Shown here: one piece after another, positions 1-30,805 of the stretch
Layout of the letters: each line of letters starts with the position of its first letter
Position numbering within the stretch: position 1 is the first letter of the stretch
Assembly (NCBI RefSeq): GCF_020536995.1
Contig: NC_068359.1
Coordinates: forward strand, 75,460,630 to 75,524,629
DNA: 64,000 bases
Reading direction: 5' to 3'
Source: Dreissena polymorpha
Taxonomy: Eukaryota; Mollusca; Bivalvia; Myida; Dreissenidae
Position numbers and translations under genes: made by a program
Notes under the pieces: model-generated
The model's input: the letters and a program-made list of their open reading frames with translations, nothing else
The model's database searches: none
What the model was told of the DNA's origin: nothing

Positions 1-823
1 ACACCATGTTATTGTCGTCACACGTACATGTTAACACTTTTTGTCAGGAGAAAGAAATTAGCCACGTACAATCAGGTCAATAAACAGATATTCAAAGCAA
101 TCACCCAGGCAATTACCAACGAACTATAGGAAATAGTATTCATTGTAGATGGAACGTGTCTTTTTCGGAAAAAGGAACAAACGGACAGGCTTATCGATAT
201 ATGCCTCACGAGGTCTTCAGATATTTGAGGCCCAAAACAAATAGTCCCGTGTTAGCACAACTTGCATGTCTGAGGCTTGTTGTGGACGGCACTAGGATGG
301 GTTGTATTTTTTTCTTGTATTCTATTATACTACCAGATATGTGGTGACGATTGTCAGCTTGAAAAAATAAGGATAAGTTCTAAAATAATATGATTTTATT
401 TTACAAATTGACAAGTAGATTTATGTGTATGTGGTTCTTTAAAACCAGACGAAGAGTCTAAACGTCTTTGTGAACTATTTCATTGAAGGCATGGTGACGT
501 CATATTGGTATGTTAAGACTTGCTTGCTGACGTCACGGTGACGTCACATTGGTTTGTTAAGACTTGCTTGCTTATGACGGATCATATCGTTCGCACTTTA
601 CAGTTAAAATATTTAAAAAATTTGCTTAAGGAAAATTATTTCATTATGGAAACTTATTCCAACGTTGCAGAATAATTATTAATCAGATACAATTCATGAC
701 TTTGAGCTTTTGTTTAATGGTGTTATCTATAATTTGACAATTTACAATAAATATACAATGTAACTAAAACATAATAACTTTTAATGTCTTATTGTTATTG
801 AACAATTATTTGAAATCCTTTAC
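1..823. other. Intron 12 of the lipid-transfer gene; no exon recognised
   Basis: Mostly AT-rich. At 489-571 a block of about 45-50 bp (TGACGTCA-like motif, then TTGGT-TGTTAAGACTTGCTTGC) occurs twice in tandem. An open plus-strand stretch at 156-347 has no recognisable domain or matching splice context and is not called a gene. Confidence 0.4.
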
Positions 824-20220
<19,397 letters not shown>

Positions 20221-20450
20221 CTTATTTAGATCAAACTCTGGGACAGCATATACACTTTTAAAGTCAATAACTTTATTGAAGGTAATATAAACATTAATAT
20301 CGAAATATTTAAGCAGATATTTAAATGTTCTAACACACTAACTGCGGCAAAGTGTTCTTTAACAGCGAAAACCGAACACTCCAAAGCTTTTAAATGCGTT
20401 CATCCATGGATAAGCATACCATTTAGACCCGTTTAAAATCGTCCAATAAG
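20221..20450 (-). promoter_or_regulatory. Putative 5' UTR / proximal promoter of the left lipid-transfer gene
   Basis: Directly upstream of the exon 1 ATG and clearly conserved at 62200-62426 in the other arm. It contains a TTTAAAAG TATA-like motif followed by CTTTGGAGTGTTCGGTTTTC in both copies. Transcription start not determinable from sequence alone. Confidence 0.35.
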
Positions 20451-20979
20451 AACGCGTACATATGCACAACTAATTCTTCCTGGTCTGCTGTTAGAACTGC
20501 AATTAAATATACGTTGTACATGTAGTCTTCAAAACTGAATAGACGCATTGACACATTGTTCAATATTGAAAAGTGTCGTAAACTCAACAAAGATTTAAAA
20601 TTTGTCCACGCAATACCAATGCCCCGCCGATAAGCGCTAATGCCCTTAAACATATTAGCAGTTGAATGTTCATCGCAATTTATTAAATGTACTGTAGTTA
20701 GAAATGTTAAGAGAAATATAAGACATATAAACTCTTTCAAGTCCGTTACAAAGGAATACCCAAACCATCGGTGTTTTTGGGGTTGTTTAAAAGGACACCG
20801 CCTTCCGTAGTAATCGAACCTGAGATATCTAGGTGGCAAGGCGCGCACCATGTTTTTACTTTGTTTTTGCCTGTGAAAAAAACCCAGCTAGTTATATGTT
20901 CATATTGTTTGTTATCATCTTTCGGTAAAATTGTACTGAAACCTGTTTGGTAATCGGACGGAAGAATGAACACATACAT

Positions 20980-21193
20980 TTACTCTGGGATCACCGGGGT
21001 ACATGCATGTGCGTTAACTGTCGTTTCTGCTTTTAAAGTATATTTTCTTTTAAAGGAAGTCTCTTCTTAGCGAAACTCCATTTGAAGGGAAAGTGTCGTC
21101 CTTGATACGCGTTTGCAGACTGTACGGGCTAATCTGGGTAAACACTTTACGCGAATGCATTAAGCCCAGTTTTCCCAGAACGATACTCATATT
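20980..21193. mobile_element. GTCGTCCC hairpin MITE, left-arm allele (unexpanded)
   Basis: Contains ACATGCATGTGCGTTAACTG at one end and AAGCCCAGTTTTCCCAGAAC at the other. It was present before duplication, because the right-arm counterpart at 60797-61597 has the same ends but carries a 21-bp array. Confidence 0.78.
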
Positions 21194-21329
21194 ACCAACT
21201 AAGGAAAACAGTGTGCTGTATACAGCGACCGGGCCGAAATAACGTCCAACCCGACTGACGGACAGATGGATGCACATTTTGTATGAGTTTATTTTAGGCT
21301 TATTTATTTTATATCGGATAAATAATAAA

Positions 21330-21495
<166 letters not shown>

Positions 21496-21569
21496 TATAT
21501 TTATTTATTTATTTATTTATTTATGCAAATATATGTGCAGAGGCAAACAACAGCAAAACATTATAGCCA

Positions 21570-22600
21570 TTGAAGTTGAAAATGTTTGTTCGATGAAATA
21601 TATAATATTGAATGGACGTTTGAAGAAGAACATACATATTTAAAGGCATTTTGTCGTTATGAATTACGCGAGCCAAAAAGAAGCGTGTATTTTCAGTGAA
21701 AGTCTAGTCGTTCGATGTTTACAGGTTTGTCAGTTGGTCGAACACTAAAGCCATCGACTTTTCAATGGAAAAGGACTAAATACGAACTGATTTAACGATT
21801 TCCAATAAATGGTATATAAATACTGTGCCTGTTTTTAGACACGGAAGTTGATATGTGCAACGCTTAGCGTATTTTACAACATTGCTTAATCTTTACATAA
21901 TTAATTAAGCGTTGTTAGGCGTAAACAGTTTGTTTCTGATTTCTCGACCTACACTAAAAAATGTTCATACACAAGTTCAATTTAGGTGGACAGACAAGTG
22001 GGGTCGATTGTTACGTTCTTTTTGTTCAGTCTAATATATTTTGTTAAAAAAGTTTCGTTAATATAGCATTCGCTAAATATATTGTTTAACTCTTTCGGTA
22101 CATTGACACCAACATAAACATATACTTTAATATGATCAAAACATATTATCATAACCATTTCCAGTAAAAATGGCTTCTTAGAAAAAAATTCAAAACAAAA
22201 AAAATATCCAACGTTTATATGAGATTTCACAAAATCACCGCTTTCTAATTTCGGACATTCGACTTTGTGTATTTTATAGCACTCCTTCAAGACTTACGCT
22301 TAACGTAAAATAGCAAGCTTCGTCATGATTTTGTTGAATGACTAACGCTGTAACGCAATTTGCTTATTTCAAGTAGATACCTTATCTTACAAAGGGGTAA
22401 CGACTCCGAAAACATGCAAACTATAGTTATTTCATATTATCTGCACAATTCAGTCAGCATAAATAACGGTTTGATTATTTATGAAAACTAAAGCGAATGA
22501 AGCTACTTCTGCTTAAAAATTCAATATGATCAATTTAAATAGTTACTTTCATTGCTCTTTGGTCCGATATTGATTAATGTATAAATGATGGTGTCAAGCG
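21570..22600. other. Upstream DNA shared by both arms; no gene seen
   Basis: AT-rich; pairs with about 57970-59400 of the right arm. A 102-codon open frame (21982-22290, minus) has no recognised domain and is interrupted by a transposon in the other arm, so it is not called. At about 22140 lies the empty site of the right-arm tRNA-bearing element. Confidence 0.5.
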
Positions 22601-22604
22601 ACAA

Positions 22605-23600
22605 TTAAGGGGCACATACGAAAAGCGGAGGGCACATACGGTACTAAGAGATCTAGAGCGGCGGGCACATACAGTACTAAAAGCGGCGAGCACATAAGGT
22701 ACTTCAAGATCTCAAGCGGCGGGCACATAGGGTTCTAAAAGCGGCGGGCACATACGGGACTTCAAACGGCGGACACATACGAGACTTGAAGCATAAGAAA
22801 CATGAGGGACTTAAAGCGGTGGAAACATACACGAGACTTCAGGCAATAGAAACATGCAATACTTCAAGCAGTAGAAACATACAAGATTGAAGCAGTAGAC
22901 ACACACGGGACTTAAAGCGGCGCGAACATACGAGCATTTAAGCGGCGGCCATTTACGCGACTTTAAGCGGCGGGCCCGATAATGATTAGTGTACCAGAAG
23001 GCTGCAAAGTAGCAATTTAGGGACACACATAAAACTTAAAGTGGCAGACACATACTAGACTTAAGCGACATTCACAAACGAGAATTAAAGTGGCATAAAC
23101 ATATGATACTTTAAGCGGCAGACACATACAATACTTTAAGCGGCGGGAACATACTGACTGGTAAGCGGTAGACATATACGACACTTCAAGCGGCGGGCAC
23201 ATACGGGACTTAAAGCAGCAGACACATACGATACATAAAGCGGCCGGCACATACTGAATTTTAAGCGGAAGACACATACAAGACTTAAGACGGCGGGCAC
23301 ATACTAGATTTTAAGCGGTAGACACTTACGAGACTTAAAGCTACAAAACCATACGAACTAAAAGTCGCGGGCACATACTGGACTTAAAGCGGCATACATA
23401 TACGATTCTTAAAGCGGCGGACACATAAAGTACTTAAAACGGTGGATACGTACTGAATTTTAAGCGGTAGACACATAAGAGACTTAAAGCGGCTTGCACA
23501 TATGAAACTTAAAGCCGCAGGTACACACGAAACTTAAAGAGGCGGGCACATACTGGGCTTTACGCGGCGAACACGTACGGAACTATTCGCGGCGAGAACA
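22605..23600. repeat. 25-bp tandem array, left arm (about 40 units)
   Basis: Units of AAGCGGCGGGCACATACGAG ACTTA type. A non-repeat anchor (CGGGCCCGATAATGATTAGT GTACCA, about 22970-22995) inside the array is shared with 56690-56712, so the array existed before duplication. Open frames here are repeat artefacts. Confidence 0.95.
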
Positions 23601-23929
23601 TTATAAAGCGTTGCAACGCGAATTTATTGAATAATTTGGAAAGTTCTGTTGTTGTCGTTATATTTTGTGAAACTACGAGGATTGGTTATATAAAGTAAAA
23701 AATACATTGCATCATAGCATGAGAACGGATGGCCGAGTGGTATAGCTGGAAGACTTTTAAATCCAGGACTCCAGCGGTCAGTGGTTCGAGCCCAGTTGAG
23801 GGTCACTTCTTTTTTTGTATTCTTGTTTTTTTTTTAACTGGAGATTTTTAGGCCCAATATTTAAATTTACCAATATAAAGCATTTAATGACAAACTTCAA
23901 TTCATGCCAAAATCTGTGAAAAGGCCCCT
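23601..23929 (+). mobile_element. Truncated TIR element with tRNA-Leu/Ser-like module (left arm)
   Basis: Same family as 18874-19380 and 58279-58784 but lacking the first ~170 bp, where the 25-bp array begins. tRNA-like module 23728-23805: A box GATGGCCGAGTGG, B box GGTTCGAGCCC. Right end CTGTGAAAAGGCCCCT. No counterpart in the right arm. Confidence 0.78.
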
Positions 23930-25370
23930 CTAAATGTGGAATAGGATCCCACAGTCAAAGTACACTAACTTAATAATAGTATTTAAAACATTAATAAAAT
24001 GGCCCCGATTCTTGACAACTATAAAGTCTCTTTTAAGAAGAATAGCTTACGTTAACTTTTTAATTGTGAAATAAATAATTACTTGCGAATGCTTATCTTT
24101 ACAAATAACATATTTAATGAAAAATGCTTTTGAGATTATCAGCATTGTAACCATTTAATGTTGTTTCCGTTATTTTAATTTATTTATAGTTTTGACTAGT
24201 AAGAGAAAACTAGACTTCAGTCGTTTATCCTTAAGGGTAGCAAAATAACGATTTCCAAATAAAAACACCATGGTATAGATTCAGAACATAACGCATGCAC
24301 TATATTCCAACAAGAGAAATGACAGCCATTACAATCGGTTGAAACATATCTGCTCGTTTATGGAAAATCATGAATCCAAATCGGTAAAATTATAGAGCGT
24401 TCGAAACGCTTTTCATCGGTGATTTGCGAGGTACTTAACTAGAGCAATAACTGTCGTGCAGGAAATATCACCGCATGCAACTAAGTCAGAGGGAATTGGC
24501 TGTCAAGCGTTAAGATCTAGTTATCAAACAAGACAAGGCAGAAGCTTCTTACTTTTGAAATTTCAACTCGATATCTTATATTAAAGTAAAGATATTCCCC
24601 GGACACATTTTTAGTATTAACATTCGCATGGAAATAACTATGAAATTACGTAAGCAGGAGCTATGGTTCGTATGTTCTACACTTTCCACATTGAGACTAT
24701 GTTTATGTTTATCTTAAGTTCGACGTTGATACGTCGTGTAACTTCAAGATATGCTCCAGACGAAATAATAGTATAAACAGCTTACGAAGGGCATAACTCT
24801 AATAATATGAAATTGAGAATTATGGCTGTTGTGAACTTCAATCAGATATACATACTTATAACAGTTTCAATTTGACACTTCGTACAGCTTCCAGTGCTCC
24901 GAAATCAAAGCACTGAATGCACTGAAGTTGTTCGCTATTGCATAATTTAAGACGCAACTCATTTTTCAAAATTTATCGCAAGTTTGAAATGAACACAAGC
25001 CATTCAAATTTATAAAGAGTGTGTCTTTAACGCACGGGTCGAGATGTGTGTGCACGTTTTCTCATACTATTTGTTTTATAAAGATAGCTCAGACAAAATG
25101 ACAACAACATGGTCCTTTTTTGAAGTTCTGAAAGCATAGAAAGTATGATGAAAATGGTAATGAGAACTGAATATAAAGAACATTTGCAATCACCATCATT
25201 TCAAGGAATAATGTTGGAAGATCAAATACCTATCTCACTAAGAATATAATTTCATGATGGAAATTCCCTGTACAAAACTTTTGATTTTGGACACCATATA
25301 CAAATTCATAATATACAATAAGATAATTGATGAACATAAATAAAAAATAAATCTCACGAATTAGGTAGTC
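23930..25370. other. Inner part of left arm; no gene seen
   Basis: Aligns with 54250-55750 of the right arm. The right arm contains an extra 221-bp MITE (54874-55094), whose empty site is near 24765 here. Confidence 0.6.
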
Positions 25371-25377
25371 AGGCGAG

Positions 25378-26525
25378 TGGTGTTTGCGGTATCAAGTCGT
25401 TCTTTATGAGAGTGGCGTGTGACATCAAGTCTTTCTTCAGGTGAGTGGTGTTTGCGAAAAGAAGTCGTTCTTTAGGTGAGTGGCGTGCGACATCAAGTCT
25501 TTCTTCAGGTGAGAGGTGTTTGAGACATCAAGTCGTTCTTCAGGTGAGTGGTGTTTGAGACAACAAGTCGTTCTTCAGGTGAGTGGTGTTTGAGACATCA
25601 AGTCGTTCTTCAGGAGATTGGCGTGCGACATCAAGTTTTTCTTTATGCGAGTGGTGTTTGCGGTATCAAGTCGTTCTTCATGAGAGTGGCGTGTGACATC
25701 AAGTCTTTCTTCAGGTAAGTGGTGTTTGCGAAAACAAGTCGTTCTTCAGGTGAGTGGCGTGCGACATCAAGTCTTTCTTCAGGTGAGTGGTGTTTGAGAC
25801 ATCAAGTCGTTCTTCAGGTGAGTGGTGTTTGAGACAACAAGTCGTTCTTCAGGTGAGTGGTGTTTGACACATCAAGTCGTTCTTCAGGTGAGTGGTGTTT
25901 GAGACATCAAGTCTTTCTTCAGGTGAGTGGTGTTTGAGACATCAAGTCGTTCTTCAGGTGAGTGATGTTTGAGACATCAAGTCGTTCGTCAGGTGAGTGT
26001 TGTTTGAGACAACAAGTCGTTCTTAAGTTGAGTGGTGTTTGAGACATCAAGTCGTTCTTCAGGTGAGTTGTGTTTCAGACATCACGTCGTTCTTTAGGTC
26101 AGTGGTGTTTGAGTCATCAATTCGTTCTCCGGGTGAGTGGTGTTTGAGACATCAAGTCATTCTTCAGGTGAGTGTTGTTTGAGACATCAAGTCGTTCTTC
26201 AGGTAAGTGGTGTTTGAGATATCAATTCGTTCTTCAGGTGAGTGGTGTTTCAGACATCACTTCGTTCTTCAGGTGAGTGGTGTTTGTAACATCAAGTCGT
26301 TCTTCAGGTGAGTGGTGTTTGAGACATCAAGTCGTTCTTTAGGTGAGTGGTATACGACATAAAGTCGTTCTTCAGGTGAGTGGTATGCGACATCAAGTCT
26401 TTCTTCGGGTGAGTGGCATTTGAGACATTAAATCGGTCTTCAGGTGAGTGGTGTTTGCACTATCAAGTCGTTCTTCTTGAAAGTGACGTGCGACATAAAG
26501 TCGTTCATGTTTATATATAGGGGAG
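25378..26525. repeat. 35-bp tandem array at the inner breakpoint (about 32 units)
   Basis: Unit GAGACATCAAGTCGTTCTTC AGGTGAGTGGTGTTT (35 bp). It starts within 10 bp of the end of the left arm and is absent from the right arm. Each good unit contains TTCTTCAG and CAGGTGAGT, i.e. acceptor-like and consensus donor-like strings. Confidence 0.95.
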
Positions 26526-26617
26526 TGGCGTAGTTGTTAAATATCAACATTGAGAGATTAAAAATAAACACGATTATAAATTGTATTTGAGGCAATTTGT
26601 AGAAATTTAATGGAAAT

Positions 26618-26815
26618 TTTACGCATTAATGTGTGGTACGTGTTGTCCCAGATTAGCCTCTGCAATCTGCTTCGTCTCATCAAGGACGACACTCTTCGCT
26701 CATATGGTAATGTTCGTCTAACTGAAAGTTCTTCTCACTACAAAATAATCTAGGCGGAAAGTGTCGTCCCTGATTAGCCTTTGCGGACTTTCAGAACAGA
26801 CCAATGACGAAACTC
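26618..26815. mobile_element. GTCGTCCC hairpin MITE, partial
   Basis: GTTGTCCCAGATTAGCCTCT, ATCAAGGACGACACTCTTCG and GGCGGAAAGTGTCGTCCCTG ATTAGCCT are clear; both outer ends are eroded. Confidence 0.75.
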
Positions 26816-28175
26816 ATTATTATCAGGTTGATTTGGATGTTTTGTTTTTCTATTGGTTAATATGTTTTTATTAGAATCATTTGTATTTATTGCAGTGGTG
26901 GAAAGCTGGTGACTAAAATAATGTATAAATAGTACAAGAGTTATGACTCAACAAATCATAAGGTAATTATCTCATTATTGATCATGACTTAGATGTCATG
27001 TTCAGTCTTTATTATGAAGTTTTGCGGTTGAAAACATTATGTCTTAGATGAGAGAAACTAAACTGACACCCTAACAACCTTCTTAATATTCAACACACGG
27101 AAGGTAAACGACAAAAGATGTATTATTCAACACTTGTTATAAATTGGATAAATTCCCGCCTTGAACACAGCGCAACTGCACATTACCCCCGTTAAAGTCG
27201 GTATTACACGCTCAAAAAAGAGATAAAAGATATGGATTATCAACGGTCACGCCATAATAAACGGATTGGCTGAGTCTATCTGCGCACGTGTTGCTGAAAT
27301 AAAGCGCACTAACACAAAATAAGTTTAAGGGAATTCAGCACCTATCTTCTTTTTAAGATTGGTAAGTGCTATTAACTAACACTAAAAAATATAAGCAATA
27401 TATACAAATATGCGCGATTACACAAATATGTGCTAGCAACGTTAAATATAACATATAACTGTAACCTTTAGAAAGATTGAAATCGAAAGTACTCATTTGT
27501 AAATATGTTTACCTACAGAGGATAAGAAATGTTAATATTATGAACTTTTGCATAGTATCAATTTAGGATGAAGGAAATGCAAAATGTATATTTATATCAC
27601 CAAAGACCACTGTTCTCTAAGTAACGTTTACATTTTGAGGGAACAATACAATTTAGAATCAGAAGTTGTAGCATATAGAATGATGGCACAAGTTTAAGAG
27701 TCTAAACGTCTATCATAAATCATACACCTCCCTATGAGGTAAGCCAGTGATAAGGCACTTAACAGACGATCAACCAGTTTTTTCAGAGATAGGAGAAGAG
27801 TGTCCTAATAAATAAGTTAAGAACAATTTTCACAACGTTGTGGCAACACGTTTGTTTTTGCCTTATTGTGTTAAAAAATTATCACTTTTAAGTTGTTATT
27901 ATATAACTGTTATCGGTTTTCTTTGCTTAGTATCACCGCCATGACCGTTAGCCTTTGGTGAAACTTAGGCCTACGTAGACCTTACATATTCTGCCAAAAA
28001 GTGCCATAGTACTTTTTATATACTTATTTGTAGAAACTAAGAATATGGAAGCTATCGCCGAAGGATGAATGTTCTGCTCTGCTGAACGTGTTTTGGGGTT
28101 GTTTGTTTCAAATATTATCAAAATCAAAAGCAAATTCTGGGATCTGCGGACTTCGTTTAGTACTCCTTCGAGAAA
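26816..28175. other. AT-rich stretch upstream of the TRIM/Deltex-like gene
   Basis: No domain-bearing frame or known repeat recognised. May hold the promoter and leader of the downstream gene; no firm signal seen. Confidence 0.3.
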
Positions 28176-28913
28176 ATGAACGAAGGAAGCGTATGCGACA
28201 CACTTTCAAATGAGTCAAAGGAAGACGCAGATATGCACAGTCAATCTTGTGAGGTTCATGAAACGGAAAAAAACTAGATTGTATTGCAAAACTCACACTG
28301 TTCCTATTTGTGTGCGATGTCTACTATCAAGTCATAAAGATTGCATAAATGATACGATCGATCTTCTAGACATTAAACTGGACGATCTTAATGTCACAGA
28401 AAGCTTGTCGGCTATTGCAGAGCTAGAAGACGAAATAACTAAAACTGAAAAAGCCCTGGCAGAAAATATCAAACTGAACAAAGATTGCCACTCAATAATA
28501 AAAAATGAAATTGAAACATATTTCTTAAATTAACTGGCCAACTTCTTTTATTGAAAAACGAAGCCGAAAACAAAGGCTCAGTTAGTCATAATCGTAATGA
28601 TAGTGTACTCAATAATCTCGCTGTCGAATGTGAAGACATAAAGATGATGGTTGGTGAAAAGAAGAGGTTAATCAAGGGATTAATAGAGAAAAAGTACCAC
28701 GTCCGACTCTTTGTAGCAGTGAAGAGTATTTTCCTGGAAACAGCAAATATGAAAACGAAATTGAGAAATATAGATCACAATAATCATATTGAACAAATAT
28801 GTTTCAAGCCAAACGACGCCTTACAGAAAATCTTGTTCAGAAATAATGCCGTAATAGGAACGCTGCAAGAGACGATCGATGGTAGTGAGGAATACAATGA
28901 TGTGCAAGTGGAG
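28176..28913 (+). pseudogene. B-box + coiled-coil (TRIM-like) coding exon, frameshifted
   Basis: From ATG 28176 the frame reads MNEGSVCDTLSNESKEDAD then SCEVHETEKN. It is continued in another frame by RLYCKTHTVPICVRCLLSSH KDC, which together give the C-x-x-H...C-x-x-C...H-x-x-C zinc pattern of a B-box. About 90 residues of charged coiled coil follow. A second frame change occurs near 28527 (FLN stop versus LTGQLLLLKNEAEN), after which the coiled coil stays open to VQVE at a GTAAAG donor (28913/28914). Both shifts lie at short A/T runs (28265-28274, 28527-28532), so decay or consensus error are both possible. There is no N-terminal RING before the B-box. The next exon (29579-29650) joins in phase 0. 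Relatives are ubiquitin ligases, commonly expanded in bivalve immunity (family knowledge). Confidence 0.72.
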
Positions 28914-29578
28914 GTAAAGATCTAATTATTTAAACAAATGAATGATGATTATAATTATACAGAACAAGTGTTCGGTCTTTTCGAATATATTTCGCCTCAA
29001 AAGGCTTTTGCAAAAATTGTTTTACAATTTGACTATATTTCCTTCATGTTACTAAACAACACAATTATATATTAACGTCAAAACGCAAATAAACGGGAAA
29101 CGACGTTTAAATAGTAATAACGCAAATTAGCGCTTAATCTGTAAATGAAAACAACAACATAAAATGAATGATGGATTAAAGTGGCATATTGATTTACAAA
29201 CCGATTTTAGTATAAGATTTATCATTTACGAGACTTTTAAACAGAATTACACATACATTGGAATTGCGTAAAGGATAATTATTTGTATGCAATTCGTATC
29301 TCTTTTTCGAAGTTAAATAGACATTTCTATGTAACTTTGTATAACGATCAATACAAATAATTTCTCGAACTGTCAAAGCAGGGTGTCAGCATTTTTCTGC
29401 TGAGATTGAACTTATTATTTAGATTATTTTAATGTTCACATTTTTCAAACTGAATGGTGTAAAAAAACTGCTATGCAACAGTGCTCAAAGTTGTTATGAC
29501 AACGATACATTCTCGTGATCTATTTATGCAAATAACCTTTCAGTTAAAAATTTATAACTTCATAAATTGAATTGCCAG

Positions 29579-29650
29579 GATACTAGCATCAATTTGAAAC
29601 CAAACCAGCCTTGTTACTCGGGCAGTCTTGCCAAAACAGAAGCCGCTGCG
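29579..29650 (+). CDS. Small exon between the coiled coil and RING (KPNQPCYSGSL)
   Basis: CCAG acceptor and GCG/GTAAGA donor, 72 bp open only in phase 0. It reads DTSINLKPNQPCYSGSLAKT EAAA. It matches the exit phase of the coiled-coil exon but is one base out of phase with the RING exon, consistent with a decayed gene or an alternative border. Confidence 0.5.
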
Positions 29651-29892
29651 GTAAGAAGATGTTGTTTTATTTGAATATGAACACCTCTTTCTGAATTTTG
29701 TTATATCGACGCTCGTTAGTTGTAATTACCCGCTGAGTTTGTGTGCAAATTTAGGAGCGCACATTTCCGCATCGATAAGAAATTACTAGTACAATTTAAC
29801 ACTAAAAAATGTTATCATTTTCGTTTACCTTATGTCAAGAAAAAACGTTACTTAAGACATGGTTTGATCTCTATGCTTGACTTAGATTTCAG

Positions 29893-30057
29893 AACGAAAC
29901 TTAGAAGACCAAGATCGGTGTGTGATAGGTATGGATGATTCTACAAATACAAAGAAACTTGTCTGTGGCTACATATTCTGTACAAATTGCATAAACCAAT
30001 GCTAAGTTTTCAAACCAGTGTGTCCTACATGTGGCCACTTCTGTAAAATAATTAAAG
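29893..30057 (+). pseudogene. Deltex-type RING finger exon, damaged
   Basis: TTTCAG acceptor; reads EDQDRCVIGMDDSTNTKKL, VCGYIFCTNCINQC, stop, VFKPVCPTCGHFCKIIK, then G/GTATT. The layout is that of the RING just before the Deltex C-terminal domain. Three features argue against function: the second zinc ligand is Gly (CVIG, normally CxxC), the usual CGH is CGY, and TAA (30003-30005) sits where a hydrophobic or charged codon is expected. A start at 29905 (TTAG acceptor) is also possible. It leaves in phase 1, matching the next exon. Confidence 0.78.
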
Positions 30058-30201
30058 GTATTAACTTCATCGTTTTGTTTTATGTATTTTCTTTCACATA
30101 TTCCCATGATTTAAGAATTATTGGGCACCACCGTTTTAATAATATATTCAATAAATTCCTTAGAACTGATATGATCATTTTTGTATTCTGACACATAACA
30201 G

Positions 30202-30317
30202 GTGATGAGCCGCCAGGAACGATGATCATAACGCGTGAAAGCTTGAGGCATTGCGTCGGCTATGAAAATGTCGGAAAAATATGTATACATTACAGTTTTA
30301 AAGAAGGAATACAGGCG
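30202..30317 (+). pseudogene. Deltex C-terminal domain, first exon
   Basis: AACAG acceptor and GCG/GTATGT donor, 116 bp, phase 1 to 0. It reads GDEPPGTMIITRESLRHCVG then YENVGKICIHYSFKEGIQA. This is the G-x-Q/E-P-P-G-T-M ... GYE..G.I.I.YS...GIQ signature that opens the Deltex C-terminal fold. The exon itself is intact. Confidence 0.85.
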
Positions 30318-30589
30318 GTATGTTTGAACTTATATTGTTCATGTTTATTTCCATTAATTAGTTGTGCATATTTTCATCAAAACTTGTGTCTATTCGACGT
30401 TTCAGTTCTGTGTTTTGTTTATATCAAACTAGTGTCCATAATTCAATGGAACCTCTTATGACAAATAAGAGGTGTGTATTTGCGAACATAAACAATGTCA
30501 AGAAAAGTGTCATTAAAATTAATGCTACCCTCTGCCGTGGTCATGCAAGTGAAATTTCAAAACAAAGTGTGTTAATCTGTTATCGGGCG

Positions 30590-30805
30590 AATCATCCAAC
30601 TCCTGGTGAGTTTTACATAGGAATGAAGAGACGCGCATATTTTCCTGACAATACGGAGGATGCGGATGTGTGCAGAATGTTGAGAGTTGCATTTCAAAGA
30701 GGGCTTGTTTTTATTATTGGAACATCACGAACAATTGGTCAGGAAGGTGTGATCACATGGAATGACATCCGTCACAAGACAGATATCAGACCAAACACAC
30801 CATAA
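30590..30805 (+). pseudogene. Deltex C-terminal domain, central exon
   Basis: Reads NHPTPGEFYIGMKRRAYFPD, NTEDADVCRMLRVAFQRGLV and FIIGTSRTIGQEGVITWNDI RHKTDIRPNTP, matching the HPNPG, R-x-AYLPD, L..AF..RL.F.IG.S.T and VxWNDIHHKT blocks of Deltex ligases. The 5' border is uncertain: the frame is open upstream from about 30450 without a clear acceptor beside NHP. At the 3' end ATAAGT stands where a GTAAGT donor would be expected, so splicing to the last exon may be lost and the frame ends at TAA (30803-30805). Confidence 0.85.

Noticed and set aside
156-347. 63-codon plus-strand frame near the left edge
   Set aside because: No domain, no splice support, and antisense to the expected gene; left unassigned.
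20423-20851. 142-codon minus-strand open frame upstream of exon 1
   Set aside because: Overlaps the conserved promoter/upstream region; not preserved as a frame in the right arm.
22811-23277. Cysteine-rich repeat peptides (VCVC.FKS.MCPPL type), also 56040-56500
   Set aside because: 25-bp array read by chance; frame is not kept and units vary without protein constraint.
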